Shown: positions 17,933 through 18,088 of the stretch, piece after piece
Position numbering within the stretch: position 1 is the first letter of the stretch
Layout of the letters: every line of letters starts with the position of its first letter
Program-made: the position numbers and the translations under genes
Assembly: GCA_028565635.1 (NCBI GenBank)
Contig: JAOXYB010018850.1
Coordinates: 1 to 18,088 of the forward strand
DNA: 18,088 nucleotides
Source of the DNA: Phoronis ovalis
Lineage: Eukaryota; Phoronida; Phoronidae
Direction of reading: 5' to 3'
The notes under the pieces: generated by a model
The model's input: the letters and a program-made list of their open reading frames with translations, nothing else
Databases searched by the model: none
Told to the model about the DNA's origin: nothing

Positions 17933-18088
17933 ATTTGTGTTGGATTAGAATCCCATGGGGGTACTGCCATTCAAGATAATGTTATTGTGTATTTTGATTG
18001 TAGTAGAATGCCAGGTATACATTACGTTGGCTTAAGTCGAGTTAGAAATTTAGAAAACATGTACATAACAAATCTGAATGAAGATAAA
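17933..18088 (+). CDS. C-terminal fragment of a Pif1/Helitron-type helicase (partial, 5'-truncated)
   Basis: The frame is open from 17933 to the window end (52 codons) and continues beyond it. It contains ESHGGT (17948-17965), equivalent to the SQGGT motif of SF1B helicases, and then MPGIHYVGLSRVRNLENMY (18008-18064), followed by ITNLNEDK. The YVGLSR stretch (18023-18040) is helicase motif VI, whose arginine acts as the finger in ATP hydrolysis. The combination with a following LNEDK tail is typical of Pif1-like helicases spread by Helitron or related transposons in invertebrates. An in-frame TGA at 17930-17932 precedes it. No helicase motifs I-IV were found upstream, where a non-coding dispersed repeat sits instead. 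It is therefore a truncated copy, or a late exon whose acceptor I cannot place. Confidence 0.75.
   Translation, partial: MCVGLESHGGTAIQDNVIVYFDCSRMPGIHYVGLSRVRNLENMYITNLNEDK

Noticed and set aside
1-18088. Bacterial or phage features, tRNA, rRNA, CRISPR
   Set aside because: No operon-like dense coding, Shine-Dalgarno context, spacer arrays or RNA gene signatures were seen; the split exons show animal nuclear DNA.

Overview
The window looks like AT-rich genomic DNA of an invertebrate animal. Protein-coding sequence appears only as short islands. Each island is bounded by AG/GT splice signals, and the islands are separated by long, low-complexity, non-coding DNA. The domain types (thrombospondin type 1, discoidin/F5-8C, WSC, and a decayed kringle) are those of animal extracellular proteins. 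I cannot name the phylum or species from the sequence alone.

The main content is the internal part of one plus-strand gene, about 1362-14430. Six exons can be read: TSP1 repeat A (1362-1532), the two halves of one F5/8-type C domain (9757-9926 and 11733-12024), TSP1 repeat B (12529-12708), a WSC domain (13151-13426) and TSP1 repeat C (14257-14430). Together they are 1263 nt, or 421 codons, and they join without a frame break. Every domain boundary is a phase 1 intron; the only intron inside a domain, in F5/8C, is phase 0. The first exon begins and the last exon ends in mid-gene, so the start codon, signal peptide, any membrane anchor and the stop codon lie outside the window. The product is probably a secreted or cell-surface glycan/matrix-binding protein.

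The 8.2-kb intron between TSP1-A and F5/8C holds what appear to be dead exons of the same gene: a kringle-like pseudo-exon at 3846-4133, with in-frame stops but with phase 1 splice borders still visible, and a weaker WSC-like remnant around 4643-4860. It also contains a diverged duplication (about 7980-8735), a 34-bp minisatellite (8892-8995) and a 16-bp inverted repeat (5882-5931).

Downstream of 14430 the sequence is repeat-rich. It contains a 39-bp near-perfect palindrome (15252-15290), a non-autonomous DNA transposon with 30-bp perfect terminal inverted repeats (15596-16316), a diverged tandem duplication (16369-16504), a minus-strand frameshifted coding remnant (16988-17268), a dispersed repeat shared with 531-620, and at the right edge the C-terminal part of a Pif1/Helitron-type helicase (17933-18088).

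No rRNA, tRNA or CRISPR was recognised. Everything was read by eye; no search was run.
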